64,000 nucleotides of DNA from Sarcophilus harrisii (lineage: Eukaryota; Chordata; Mammalia; Dasyuromorphia; Dasyuridae). The translations under genes and the position numbers were made by a program. Numbering within the stretch: position 1 is the stretch's first letter; every line of letters starts with the position of its first letter. Shown piece after piece: positions 11,061 through 23,250 of the stretch. Below the pieces are notes generated by a model, which ran no database searches, was not told where the DNA came from, and worked only from the letters and a program-made list of their open reading frames with translations. Location of the stretch: assembly GCF_902635505.1 (NCBI RefSeq), contig NC_045427.1:213852422-213916421 (forward strand). Direction: 5' to 3'.

Positions 11061-14000
11061 TCTCCTAGAACTCTTACTAAAGTCTGTCTTTTCATGGCTG
11101 TTATAGTGCTTCACTTGTTTTTCCCCTTCCTTTCCCTACTAAGCAGAACTTGTTTGATCCCTTTTGTATATGATAGTCCTTCAGAATACTTCATCTACCA
11201 AAAACCTCCCTATTGCTTTCAGTCAATCCTTTTACTGCATGAATTGTAGACTTTATTGTCCTGGCAAAGTCCTATCCAGAGGATGCTCTGCAGTTTTATC
11301 AACATCATTCCTAAAATATGATACCAAATCAGAAACAACAATAGCACAATATTCAAAATGTGTGATGGTGGTGCAGAGTAGTAAAACTGTTGCCTCTCTA
11401 GTCCTAGATAGTATGTCTTTTAATCTTACCTAATCCTAAACAATATGCCTTTTAATGTAATAGCATTAGTCTTCTAGGACATCATCACATCACATCACAT
11501 CTGACTTATTTTAGCTTGTGGTCTACAGTACTTCCAGATATTTTTCAAATAAATTTCTATCTACGTATATCTCCTCCATTTCATACTTGTGAAATTGATT
11601 TTTTTTTTAAATCAAGTTTAAAACTTTACTTTTATCCCTGTATAGACAATTTTGAATCCCAACTGTCATTCAATTTGTTAGTCATGCCCTTTAGTTATGT
11701 ACTAGTTAATAAAAATGAGATTGTGTACTGTAATCTTAATGAAAGGGTGCTGTTGTGTGTGTGTGTAAAATTGTATGTATTTTTAAGTTGGTTTTTTTTT
11801 TGATCTGTTGATTAATTTCTTTATTTTCTTTTAAAAATTTCTTCTTTGAATGGAGTGACTCTAATAGGCAAATGTAGAGGAATGCAGGGAGAGAAAGTTA
11901 ATCAGATTAAGAATAAAAATTATTGACAAAAGTTTTACTTAAAAGGGGAAGTAGTACTATGGCTGTTCATTGTCTTGTCAGTAGTTTTGCTGCCACTCGA
12001 TATTACCTTCCAGTACAGGCTGGAGTCAGTATATATATTGTTCTTTTGGTCTTTTCATTCTGCCTCATTTCATGTGTCTTCTTGTAATTATCTCTTGTCC
12101 ACATATTCATCAATTCTTAGGGTTACCCATGTCCTTCCCTTTCATGAAAACCTTCAAAAGGTTCTATTCAGTGTACTTGACTAATCTACTTCTGATTTTT
12201 TAAAATATTTCATATGAGACCAGGGTGTTAGCACTTAAATTGTGTTTTCTTTCACTAAGTCATCTATCCTCCTTTTTTCTTGATCACATCTTTGAGGTTT
12301 TCAAGTCTAAAACTTCTCAATAATTTGTAATTTGCTGCAACCTACTTGTATCTGGTATGTATCTTTCAGTTGCCCTTTGGGTTGTTGTTTTGTTTTTTTT
12401 TTTGTTTGTTTGTTTTTCATAGATGTGCATGTCATCTTCCCCAGTAGCATAAAAACTCCTTAGGGAAAAGTATTTAATAAATGTTCTTTGATTAGTCAGT
12501 AGTCTCCAGTGTATTCCTAGAGTTGTATGGGTACAGAAAGTGACACTCTACTCTTGCATTATGCTGCTGTGTATCAGTCCCATCTCTCTTCTTGTTCTAT
12601 ATTTCTGGATTACAAATCAAAAAAAAAAAAAAAAAAGTTCGTGTACAAGATCATCAAGACCTATGGTCAGGGAATTAGTTGTCTTGGTACCTTTCCTAAG
12701 TATCTCTGGGGACTTCATGTATAACCCTGACTTCTTTGCTTCTTCCTAACATGGATGAGTCAGGCTCAGCTTCTTCAAATTGGACTAGTGCTATTCCTTG
12801 AAGTGATTTGTTTGGAATTTAGAATTTGGACTTTGGGCTGTATTAGGTTTAAGAAAACCCTTTCCCTTAAGTGGACAGTTCATGTGAAGTATATTATTGT
12901 GACTGGATCATGTCCTTTGGGGTGCTGGGCTTAATGCCATCTGGACATAGATCCGTATTATATCCTTATCTGGAAGAAGGTCCCTAATAATAAAAAACTC
13001 TTTTTGTCCTTTCTGTTTGGGGGAAACTTTATGGGAAAAGTTGAGACTTCATTTCTTTAGAAAGGGCATTCCTTTTCAGAATTGGAGCCATTGCCTTCTT
13101 GTTACAGGAGTACTCCACATCTTTTCTCTGCTTGCCATGGTATCAGACTAATGGTAGGAAGGATCTACCCCTCTGCCCCTTTTTTAAAAGTAGTCTCTTT
13201 GACTGAAGGATTGGGGTTCAGTTGAGAACTTATTAAAATTTCATCTTGGCTTTACAAAGTGGGGTATGACTGACACTTGGACTTCCTAACTCTTACAGAA
13301 ATCTCCTGGGAATGTTCTGCAGTGGCATATCTATATCTATCAGCTGAGTGAAAATCTTCTGGGAGGGAAAAGAAACAGACTTTCTACCATAGCATAAGCT
13401 TCTCTATTAATAGATGATGTTCTTTCACCTTGGGGACTCAAGTTTTCCTCGACATAGACCAGCAGTCCGGCAAGAACAGATTTTCAGTTTGATCCAAAGA
13501 AAACTTAACTCAAGTTTTCCCACCCCATAATTCAAGGTCTATGTTGTATATTGTATTGTTTTTTGTTTTTCTTTTTCATCTGAGTACCTCTTCTGTACTT
13601 GCTTCATTCTTTTTATCCTCCTTTGCAGCCTGGGCCTTAGCTGCCTTGTCACTGTTTTTTAGCTATTGAGCAGGGCTTGATATAGTTTTCCCACTTCCTA
13701 ATACTTTATCTTGTTCTGTGGTAAGAGACTTAATGGAGAGAGAAATAAGTAATTATAAACCCTCCCGAGTTTAAAGCATTTGGTTTTGCTTTTAATTTGT
13801 GAATAGATGTAGTTGCCACTTCTGTTGTACTCAACCTCTCCCCTTCTCTAGTTTGATTCCCTGTCCTCAGCCATTCCAGTACTGCAGCTTTCAACAAAAG
13901 ATATAATTCACTAGGGAGGCTGATTCAGACTGAAGTGCAGGTAGAAAAATATTGGTATTCCTTTTGGTGGTTATTTTCCTTGAAAATTGCCCTGATCGTA

Positions 14001-15842
14001 AAGCTTTCTAGGATGGCTCTATAAACAGATAATCGGGTATATTTTGATCTTATGAGATCTGGCTCAGGTTTCTCTGTATCTGTAGTTACTTGTGTTGGGT
14101 ATGCTACATCAAGGGACCATGCAGGTTTTCTTTCCAATTTCTTGGCTTGGAGACTATCTATTCTCCTCTCTGAGGCTTTTGGCTTCCTTCAAAGGAAATA
14201 TTGGGAATTCTCCTTCAAGCTGTCCTTAAAAAGATTTCCCCTTCTCTCTTTTCTTCTCAACATTTTCTAAGACCCTTTCCATTCTAGATCCTCTTTTCTT
14301 CTCACTGTTCTTGGATTTTCAGTTCTAACACTTAGTTTTTCCATTTTTTTCTCCTATTCTTAAATCTAAATTGGGCCTAAACTCTTTCTAAAAATTTTCT
14401 CATTCTTGCTACAAATATTTTTGAGAGGAAATTTGAAATCCTCTAGATTTCCTGAAATCAGTTATGAAGCTCCTAACACCAACCAACCATTTGTGTAAAG
14501 ACCCTTTGTTACCCTCACCTGTCCTTTCTCTGCCAGAATCTACATATCTAAGAGGAATTAGGTGGTTCACCCATGCAGTGCCAGAGTCGGTCTCCCATCT
14601 CTCCAAATGGAGTTCTCCAGATATAATAGAAATGCCACTTTCAGTAGCTGTCTTGATGAGGAGCTCAACATCTGTTTTTCATCCCATCATTTAAGCTACA
14701 AATACTAAAAGTCCAAGGGTTCCCTGACCTAGTTCTTACATTTTTCTAACTAGATCAGCAGCCTAGGTAAAGGACAGGATCTTTTATAAGAGATCACTTG
14801 GTAACTTTTGAAAAGACATTTTCAATAAAGTGTTGGGACAGAGAGCTGGATTATAAGGTTTCCAGGAAGGAAATGAATGGGGGAAAAAACCAAACATAAT
14901 GTAGGAACTTCTTTGAATAAGTTTGGCATTGAATAGAAAGGCTGCAGCTCGAGGAGGGGAAAGCAGTGTTGAGTCACCAGAATATATGTTTTGCTTTTCT
15001 TAGTAGGTAGTAGGGTTGGAGAGATTGATAAAACAGGATGGCATCGATCAGCACTATATGAATCTCATAGATCTCTCTCTTGGGAAAACAAAGGTAGTTT
15101 ATCAAAACCTCAGCAATATGCTTCTAAGAATAATACAGTTTCTAGAAATCTTAAAATTCAATCAGTTCAACAATACCTTCTGCCAATTTTGTGTTAACCT
15201 TTCTTGTCTTTGACCAGATTCCTATTCATAATTAAGTCCTCTTGCTTAAACAAGAGGTCCAGAAGGATGAGAGAAAAATGGAACTCTTGTAGGAAATAGA
15301 TTAGCGACATGACTATAAGTAGACCTAAGCCTTGAACTCAATCAGGGGATCTGGATTGTAACCCATCTCTTCCCCTTGCTAGATAATTAAATCTTTTTGC
15401 TTTCCTAATCCTTAGTTTACTTTTTTTTGTAATGGGATTGAATAGTCTCTAATGTCTCCTTTTTGGCTTAGGAGTGCTAGTGGGGCTCAGGAGATTTCAT
15501 GGGAATCATCACTTCTTGATAGTACTGTTTTTCTTTGAATCCCAAATTCAGAAGGCTTAGTTTTGAAGCCCAGCAAGAAGAGGTGGTTCTAACTCTTTTC
15601 AAGTTTGGAATGTCCAAGCGTGAAGACTACCAGCATAGTGTGGTAGCCACCTCATTTCTCTTTTTTCTTTTCATCATTAAAAAGCAAAATAAAACAAAGA
15701 ACTTGCCCGACCCAATCTTCTTGTATTAGCTAAGGAAGGGATCTTGCCCAAGGGAAAATCATCAAAACCTGAGGTGTGATATGGTAGAGTTCAGAGAAAG
15801 TAATTTTTGCCTTGGAAAGATTATTCTTTATTCTTTTCCCAG

Positions 15843-18800
15843 GATGCTCACAACTGTATACCTGAATTGGATAGTGAGACAGCCATGTTTTCAGTCTATG
15901 ATGGACATGGAGGTAAGTACAAGCTGGCAATTGTCACATTCAAGGCTCTGGGACATCTTTTCTGTTAAGAACAGGCTCACATGACTAGGATTCTGAGCCC
16001 TAGTTGGTCTTGAGGCACAAAAGTCCTAAGCTCTTGTCTAAAAGCTGTTCATCCAATGAGCATTCAGGAATCAGACCTAGAATTTGCTCTCGTTCACATT
16101 GGCAGTAGGTGATATAAGACAGAATAGCTTCATTTAGATGGTCTCATCAGCTATCTTTTTGGGGGGTGGGGGACAAGGCATTTGGGGTTAAGTATCTTCT
16201 TGCTCAGGGTCATACAGCTAGTAAGTGTTCAGGGTCTGAGTCTCCAGTTGTCTTTCTTTAAACTTAATTTTCCTTTTTGGGGAGCTCAGACTGTTGTTGT
16301 TGCCCCTTATTCCTAACAATGCTTTAATGATTCAGTAATGCTATAAATAGACTGGACCTTGTTTTATTCAAGGCACCTTCCTAAATTACCTTTCTTTGTG
16401 GAGCTGAGGCTGAGCTATACAAAAAGAAAAAAGTTAAAGCTGTTTTTGATTTGTGCAAATTTACATTACAAAAATTGAACTTTAAAGAATTTGGAAAGAA
16501 ATCTATATTCCTCAAAAAAACTTAAGTTAATAGAACTATGCACTCCAGCACACGCACACACTCTCTCTCCAGCCCTTTCCCCCCCCCAGCTCTTCGACTG
16601 TGATCTCCCAACCTCCCCAAAAAACCCTTACAAAACAGCCACCCTACAAGAAACAAGAAAAGAAAGAATCAAATTATGGGGGCTTGGCTTGAGACCTCCA
16701 GCACACAGAGAGGAGACATTTGCTCCACTGCACCTCTGTATTCAATTTCCAACATGTCTCTTTCATCTGACTGTGTCTGTCCTTGGCGCCATCCTTTTCT
16801 TTCTCTCTGTGTATAAATTCCATGTATCTGCCCCCATTGTGTTTTTGTATTTTTGATCTAACCAGACCCTTATTTGACCAACTCCTGTCCTTTGTGGTGT
16901 GTCACTATCCTTGTGCTGGTCTCCTCCCGCTATGGATGTGAGGTCCTCTTCCTCTTCCTTTTCCCTCCTTATGTTTTCAGATTCATATCACATAAAAATC
17001 TCTTTACAAAAGTCTCTAGGATGATCCATTTTACATAAATTGAGAGCTGTATGTGGATACACCTCAGAGAGGTAATGAAATGGACTCTGAGTAATTTCAC
17101 TTTTCTTCTAGGGGAGGAAGTTGCTCTATATTGTGCCAAATATCTCCCTGAGATCATCAAAGATCAGAAAGCATACAAAGAAGGAAAACTACAGAAGGTA
17201 AGAACCCCCTTCTCCTCTTTAAATGGAGATAGAACCCTGGACTTGGAGTCAGGAAGACCTGCATACAATTCAGTTTCAAGATGTTTTCTAGCTATGTGAC
17301 CCTGGCTATTTAACAGTTTAGGATCATAATTGGACTTTACTCCTTCCCTTCCAGGGTTGTTGTGAGGATTAGATAAGAGAATATTGGTAAAGTGGCTGAC
17401 TCATAAGATACACTAAATAAAAGCTAAACATCATTATTACATTTTTGTCTTTGTATTTAGGACCATTCAGCTAGATAGTCAGTTGAGGTTTGGCCTCTGG
17501 GGCAAGTCACTTGACCTTTGTGTCCACCTCAGTTTATTCCTTAATCAGATCAGATATTTGTAAAGGCTTATTTGGTATAGGGCCTGGCATATAGTTAAGT
17601 CTTTAATAAAGACTTGCTCCCTTTCTCTTTCCCTTTTTATTCCTTGGCTATGAATTGTAGGTCTATAATTATTCCATTTTTTCCCTCCTGAAACTAAAGA
17701 ATCTAACTTCTTTATTCCTCCTCTATTTGGGATCTTTTGCAAAGTTCTAAATTTAAGAGAATATAATGTCATACTTCTGTGTACCATAGCATTATAGACA
17801 GGCATCTTCTTTAGGCCAGTAATTCTCAGTGTGGTTTCAGGATTCAGTTTTCTGGGTATATATTTCCTCCCGTTTCCAACTAAAAATCTATATGAGGCCA
17901 GATTCTCTTCATATACTTCAACAAAAAACAACAGATTGCAACAGATTGAAAACAGAAGTAGATATGAGGATTCAGGTATCTTTTGATCTCAAAAATATGT
18001 AAAACAATGACATTTTTCTCATCAACTTTTTTGTTTTGGAAGTTTATTAAAATGTTATATCAAGATGCAGTGGGTTTATTATTTTTAAAAATCAGTTTAC
18101 ATTTTTAACATGATGATATTGATACAAAATTATAATCCATATAAACAAAAACTCCTGTAAAGGCATCCCGAGACCAAAAGTTTGAGAACCTCTTTAGGCT
18201 CTACCTTTGTTTCATTCCTCTTGTATTCTTCACATTGCTTAAATTCAGGCTTTGGAAGATGCCTTTTTGGCTATTGATGCCAAACTGACTACAGAAGAAG
18301 TCATTAAAGAGCTGGCACAGATTGCCGGAAGGCCCCCTGAGGATGAGGATGAAAAGGAAAAGGTGGCAGATGAGGATGATGGTGAGCAGAATTTGGCTGA
18401 GATTTATTTCAAAAGCCATTCGTTAGTGTCGGTTGAGTGTGTAGTACATGAGTGCGCCATCCTTCCATTATGCTTCTTTATGATGGGTTAGGGAAGCCCT
18501 CTTTTGTGATCCTTGGACTTGTTTACCTCTTTTACCAATCAAGGTAGCCCAGCTTCTTAAGAGCATGTGTTTGAAGCATGGAGCAGTACCTTTCCTGAGT
18601 GATTGGTACCATTCTCCATTGTGCTTTGGTCAGATTACTTTTTGTAATGAAATTGAAAGGGAGATTAACAGTAACAGAGATTGAGGGTGGGGTGGGTGGG
18701 AAAGGCCAGCCTTTCCCAAGTTAACCTCTAGAAAAAGGGTGTCCCTCTGAGACCCAATAATGAGAGGAACTTTAGGCACACTGAGGGTTGGGACAGGAAA

Positions 18801-21675
18801 GTTAGGGTCATGAGCTAATGAGTGGGGCACAAGGGGCTCTGATTTAGCCTGTTCCCTGCAGTGGACAATGAGGAGGCAGCCCTGCTTCATGAAGAGGCCA
18901 CCATGACCATTGAGGAACTTCTAACACGCTACGGGCAGAACTGTCACAAGGGCCCTCCCCACATCAAGGCTGGGGCTGGGTTGGGTGAGGAACCAGGGTC
19001 CCAGGGCCTCAATGGGGAGGCAGGGCCTGAGGAGCCATCAGGGGAATCCCCTGTGGAGGAGAATGGCCCCCTAGCTGAGGCCCACCCAGACCTTTCCTCC
19101 AACTTGGAACGTGGGACTGAGGCAGTCCAGGGTGATGAGCCTCTCACCCCCACTGGAGAGGCTGGCCCCTCCTGCTCTTCCACCCCCGCCAAGCCACCTC
19201 GTGCTGCTAAGTCCAAGTTCTTTGAGGACAGTGAGGATGAGTCAGATGAGGCAGAGGAGGAAGAGGAAGACAGTGAGGTAAGGGCCTGTGAGGGCCAACA
19301 GGTGCTAGAGTTGCACAGAGGGACTGTCTTGTCCCCACCCCACTTTTTCAAACTTTCCCTCCCATCCTCCCCACTCCCCTAAAGGTTTAGCCTCCTTGAC
19401 TCTCTTCTTGGGTGGAGGCAATAAGAGATAGACCCAGTCTTGGCCCTCAGAAGCCCAACCATCTCCCAAAGAGGAAACAAGAAGGTAGATGATAATCGGG
19501 GCATTAGGGCATTTCCTTCTCTTTGGGGAGGTTGTTTTTAGCTGTGTTTTGGGGAGGTGACTGACCTTTGGCCGACATCTCTGGCCTTCCCTGGGGTTCC
19601 CCACTCTTGATAGCTAAACCCAGCCAGGTACCGATGCCCTTCCCACCCTGAAATGTCCCTACCCCAATCCCGAGCAGTTCTTAGGGGTTGGAGAGAGTGT
19701 GACTAGGTAGGATTTGTTGGCGGGAGATGGGTGGGCTTCAGGGTAGGGAAGGTTCAGCCTCATCTCAGCGGCATGGCCTCATCCCTGTGGCAGGAGTGCA
19801 GTGAAGATGAAGATGGCTACAGCAGTGAGGAAGCTAATGAGGAAGATGAAGATGATACAGAAGAGGCAGAAGAGGAGGATGAGGAAGAGGAAGAGGAGGA
19901 GATGATGCTGCCTGGGATGGAGGGCAAAGAGGAGGTGCGTGTTGGGCCTGCAGCGGGTGTGCTAAAGCTTGGATTGGGGGGACAGGAGGTCCCAGCTGGG
20001 TCTTAGCATGGAAGCCCCTGGCCTACGAGTCTCTCTTGTTAGCCAAATGGTGGTCCATAGAATCTTTACCTGGAGAGAAGTTGTAGGTTGGCCTTTCTTG
20101 GAGAGATTCTTTCATCTAGCCTTCATTTACTAAAGATTTGGATACAGCTCCTGTCCTAGGAGTTCCCAGTATCCACCTGGGCTGGATGGAGGAGGATGAA
20201 GCCTTGGGAAGGCCAGCTTCTACAGTGAACTGGACCCCGAGAGTGGTCCTCATGATCCTTTGCCTGTTGTTTTCCCATAAGCCTGGCTCCGACAGTGGCA
20301 CAACGGCAGTGGTGGCCCTGATTCGGGGAAAGCAGCTAATCGTGGCAAATGCAGGGGACTCCCGGTGTGTGGTGTCTGAAGCTGGCAAAGCCTTGGATAT
20401 GTCCTATGACCATAAGCCTGAAGATGAATTGGAGTTAGCACGAATCAAAAATGCTGGTGGCAAGGTCACTATGGATGGGCGAGTCAACGGGGGCCTTAAC
20501 CTCTCTCGAGCCATTGGTAAGAGGCTGGGGACTAGAAAAGATACTGGGGCCTCCACCCTTCCAAGATAGTTCATAGTAATATCTGTATAGTGCTTTTAAT
20601 ACTTTTCATTATTGAAAGGATGGGTCATCCTGATTTTGTAGTGGACTAAATGAAGTGGCAGCTGGAATGAGGCTTTTGTCTCCTGGGTCCTTACCCAAAA
20701 CTCTCTCCACTGGACCATGTGAGAGGAGCGGGTGTCTCGGATACAGATTCCTTGTGTGGACCGCAACGCTTTTTATAATTCATCTTCCTCCCAGGTGACC
20801 ACTTCTATAAGAGAAATAAGAACCTGCCCCCCGAGGAACAGATGATCTCGGCACTCCCTGACATTAAGGTGCTAACCCTCAATGAGGACCACGACTTCAT
20901 GGTTATCGCTTGTGATGGCATCTGGTGAGTGAGGGGCTGGGAGGCCACAGACCTACGCCTGCACTAAACAGCAGCTCTAAGAGTAGGAGGCCACTCTGGG
21001 GGGGGGGTGTTAAAGGATTCTACACTGACTCACAGTAACAGGACGGGAATTGCTCCATCCTGCTTCCTTTACGCTTACGGATCCTAGGCAGAGCTCTGAC
21101 CCATTGTGTTTGACCACAGGAACGTGATGAGCAGCCAGGAAGTAGTGGACTTTATCCAGGCCAAGATCAGCCAGAGGGATGAAAATGGGGAGCTTCGGCT
21201 GCTCTCCTCCATCGTAGAAGAGGTGAGCTGACCACTCTGGAGAGAAGTGGCAAGGTCCTCTAAGTGTAAGAAAAATTGAGTCTCTGGCTCAGTGGCTAAA
21301 CCAGAGTAACACAAATCTTTGTGGAAGTTTTTCTCCCCTGCTGGTAGTTCTTAGTTGAACTTCGTGAAGCTTGAGGCCCTTTGCCCACTCCTCCCATTCC
21401 TGTCAGGAATTATCAGGTTCAGCCTCTTGTCTCCACCCCACCACTGAAGTAACCTGTTCCTCCTGCAGCTGCTGGATCAGTGCCTGGCACCTGACACTTC
21501 TGGGGACGGCACTGGGTGTGACAACATGACTTGCATAATCATCTGCTTCAAACCCCGAAGCACGGCAACACCCCTGCCTGAGAGTGGCAAGAGAAGACTA
21601 GAGGAGGCTATGACCCCCGAAGCCACTGGAGAAAATGGCAGCAGTGATAACAGCAAGAAAGCCAAACAGGAATAG
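15843..21675 (+). CDS. PPM1G: Protein phosphatase Mg2+/Mn2+-dependent 1G (PP2C gamma), exons 2-10
   Basis: Nuclear PP2C-type Ser/Thr phosphatase linked to pre-mRNA splicing, histone exchange and 7SK/P-TEFb control. Coding exons: 15,843-15,912; 17,112-17,197; 18,249-18,381; 18,862-19,277; 19,794-19,934; 20,282-20,516; 20,795-20,924; 21,120-21,222; 21,469-21,675. All have GT/AG borders and matching phases, giving 506 residues. With the about 40-residue exon 1 missing from the window this makes 546, the human length. Exon 2 opens with the metal Asp of the 'ME-D' motif and carries 'VYDGHGG'. Later come '[10 protein letters not shown]', 'NLSRAIGDHF', 'ACDGIWNVMSS' and '[10 protein letters not shown]', all core PP2C motifs. 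Between them lies the long acidic insert peculiar to PPM1G (exons 5-6, runs of Glu/Asp). The basic tail 'KRRLEEA...SKKAKQE' looks like a nuclear signal. The 5' exon and promoter are outside the window. Confidence 0.97.
16155..16250 (-). repeat. tRNA-derived SINE fragment
   Basis: T-run, then 'GGACAAGGCATTTGGGGTTAAG', 'CTCAGGGTCATACAGCTAGTAAGTG' and 'AGGGTCTGAG'. Antisense SINE body, 5' half missing. In PPM1G intron 2. Confidence 0.65.
17225..17625 (+). repeat. two MIR/THER-type CORE-SINE pieces in tandem
   Basis: 17,225-17,440 reads 'CCCTGGACTTGGAGTCAGGAAGACC', 'TAGCTATGTGACCCTGGC', 'CAGGGTTGTTGTGAGGATTAG' and 'CACTAAATAAAAGC'. 17,455-17,625 has a second, more decayed set: 'GGGGCAAGTCACTTGACC', 'CTCAGTTTATTCC', 'AATAAAGACTTGCTCCC'. 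Both are in PPM1G intron 3. Confidence 0.6.
17817..18191. mobile_element. hAT-type non-autonomous DNA transposon
   Basis: 375-bp element with hAT/Charlie-like ends: left 'CAGTAATTCTCAGTG', right 'GTTTGAGAACCT' (consensus CAGTGGTTCTCAAAC inward). It is flanked by a perfect 8-bp target duplication CTTTAGGC at 17,809-17,816 and 18,192-18,199. Internal blocks such as 'AACAGAAGTAGATATGAGGATTC' match, in reverse, the longer copy at 41,729-42,800. In PPM1G intron 3, only 58 bp before exon 4. Confidence 0.85.
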
Positions 21676-22299
21676 CAACTGTCTCCTCCCCTGCCCACCC
21701 AGACTGTTTTCTGAGCCCATCGGACTTGAGACTGAGTTTTGTCTTTTTCCTTTAGCCTTAGCAGTGGAAATGAGGTGTGCAGGGGGATCGGGGTGGCTTT
21801 GCTCATTAGCCCATTCCAAAGAGGGCTCTCCCTCCACCCAGCACACTGCGGGAGCCCCTTCTTTCTCCCCCAACTGGTCCCCTCATCGGGCAGTGGGAGA
21901 GGTGGAGCACGGCACCAGCTGGAGGCCTTGACCCTGTGCAAGTCACCATTAATGTGCCTGTGCTGTTGTGTTGGAGGGAAGGACTGGTGGTTCTGGTTTT
22001 TACTCTGTGAACACTTTATTTAAGAACTTTCTTTTTTATTGGCGGCTCCCTGGTCCCTTAGCCGCCTCCACCCACTCTGTTGTACACTTTCAATCAACAC
22101 TTTTTCAGACTAAAGGCCAAAACCCAACTGTGCCCTGTGGTGTCCTTCTTTACCGTTTCCCACTTCCCAGCGTACTTCTCTCCGGTCACATTCAGCAGAC
22201 TGGCCAGGCTGCCTAGGGGGGAGGAAGCCCCCATAGCCCGTGCTCTTCCTGGCCAGGAACCGGACGGAGGGGTCACTTAGGGTTACTAGAAATGGGGAG
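21676..22299 (+). other. PPM1G: PPM1G 3'UTR and short intergenic stretch
   Basis: Follows the PPM1G stop. Mammal-like 3'UTR text continues to about 22,120 ('GAACACTTTATTTAAGAAC', 'CACTTTCAATCAACACTTTTTC'). I see no canonical AATAAA or ATTAAA, so the cleavage site is unclear. No other gene seen. Confidence 0.6.
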
Positions 22300-23250
22300 G
22301 GGCGTTCTGGAGGGCGGGGCTACCGAAGCTGGACCCTCGAGATTTTAAGGCTCGTGTCGGGGGATGTGTCGCAGGCACGGATAAAGGGCGTCCAGATGCG
22401 TGGGGGCGGCAAGGAAAAGGGAAGAGTACCAAGGACTGTCACGTTACCCAGGGCCAAACAAAAAGCCCGTTTGGAGGCGCGCCGGGAGGATTTACTTTAC
22501 CTGCGGGGGAGGCCCGCGGGGGGATGGGACTAGAGAGCCTGAAAGGGGCCGAGGAGAGAGTGCCGGCCCAGGCAGCCAGGGCTCGGGAGAGGAGAGAAAC
22601 GGGTTCCTTTTGGGCCGTGTCGAGATCGCGGTACGAGGGCATCGGGTTCGGCGGCGGAGCGGCTGGAAAAGTGGGCGTCTCGGGGAGGAAGGGAGAAGAA
22701 AATCCCGTCCGCGCTCCGGAGGTGGGGTGGGGGGAGGGGCCGGGGCAGTAGCGGAGTCTCGCTACCGACCTTCGGTGACCAAGAGAAACTCGGGCAGTTG
22801 GGCTCGTGGTAAGGGCGCCAGACACTTAAAGAAAAAGGGGGAGGGGTTGGGGAGCACCGGAAACCCGGCTCCTGATTGGGTTCCGTGCCATCTCGTCACA
22901 ATTACTTCCGGGTTGAGCAATTGAGCCACGGAAGTGGCTGATTTCTCTGTTTCCTATGGACTACGAGTTCCGTGGGGCTTCGCGGCAGCGGAAGCGGAAG
23001 CGAATACGGAGGTACCAGCTGGTCTCCGAAAGGAGGGGGGTTGGGGGGCTCCATGAATGGAAGCGGCGGCGGCGGCGGCGGGAGCGGCCTGAGCTGGGCG
23101 CCGGGGCCAGGGCCGGGGGCTGCCCGGGGCCCGCGCCGCTGCATGGGGGCGGCCCGCGGGCCCTGAGCGGGAGTGAGGGCGGGCCAAGGCGGGCAGGCAG
23201 GGGCGGGGCGGCCTCGGGGCCGGAGGCGCGTCGGGCTGGAGCCGGTCACG
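22300..23250 (+). promoter_or_regulatory. ZNF513: CpG-island promoter and 5' leader of ZNF513
   Basis: GC-rich, CpG-dense block ending at the ZNF513 start codon and running on to about 23,650. An inverted CCAAT box (ATTGG, 22,875-22,879) precedes an ETS site ACTTCCGGG (22,904-22,912) and its mirror CCACGGAAGTG (22,926-22,936). This is a common TATA-less housekeeping layout, so transcription probably starts near 22,900-22,960. The leader then carries a purine-rich 'GCGGAAGCGGAAGCG' run and a (GGC)n stretch. Confidence 0.75.
23053..23166 (+). other. upstream ORF in the ZNF513 leader (37 codons)
   Basis: ATG at 23,053 opens a Gly-rich frame (MNGSGGGGGGSGLSWAPG...) that stops at 23,166, 84 bp before the ZNF513 ATG. 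A further ATG at 22,972 is in the same frame. A second, longer frame from ATG 22,956 runs to 23,294 and overlaps the main start in another frame. These matter only if transcription starts upstream of them, which is likely but not shown. No family similarity seen. Confidence 0.4.

Larger units (their letters stand above)
1..15842 (+). other. PPM1G: PPM1G intron 1 (3' part), no coding exon seen
   Basis: AT-rich DNA that I read as the 3' part of PPM1G intron 1, because exon 2 starts at 15,843 and the roughly 40-residue first coding exon of the family is nowhere upstream in the window. Repeats are listed separately. The stretches about 1-690, 930-1,640, 4,960-6,080, 10,400-10,950 and 11,070-15,840 look unique or too decayed to classify. 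They hold only short homopolymers (for example A18 near 12,619) and no long open frame with codon bias. No CpG island is present, so the PPM1G promoter must lie upstream of base 1. Confidence 0.8.
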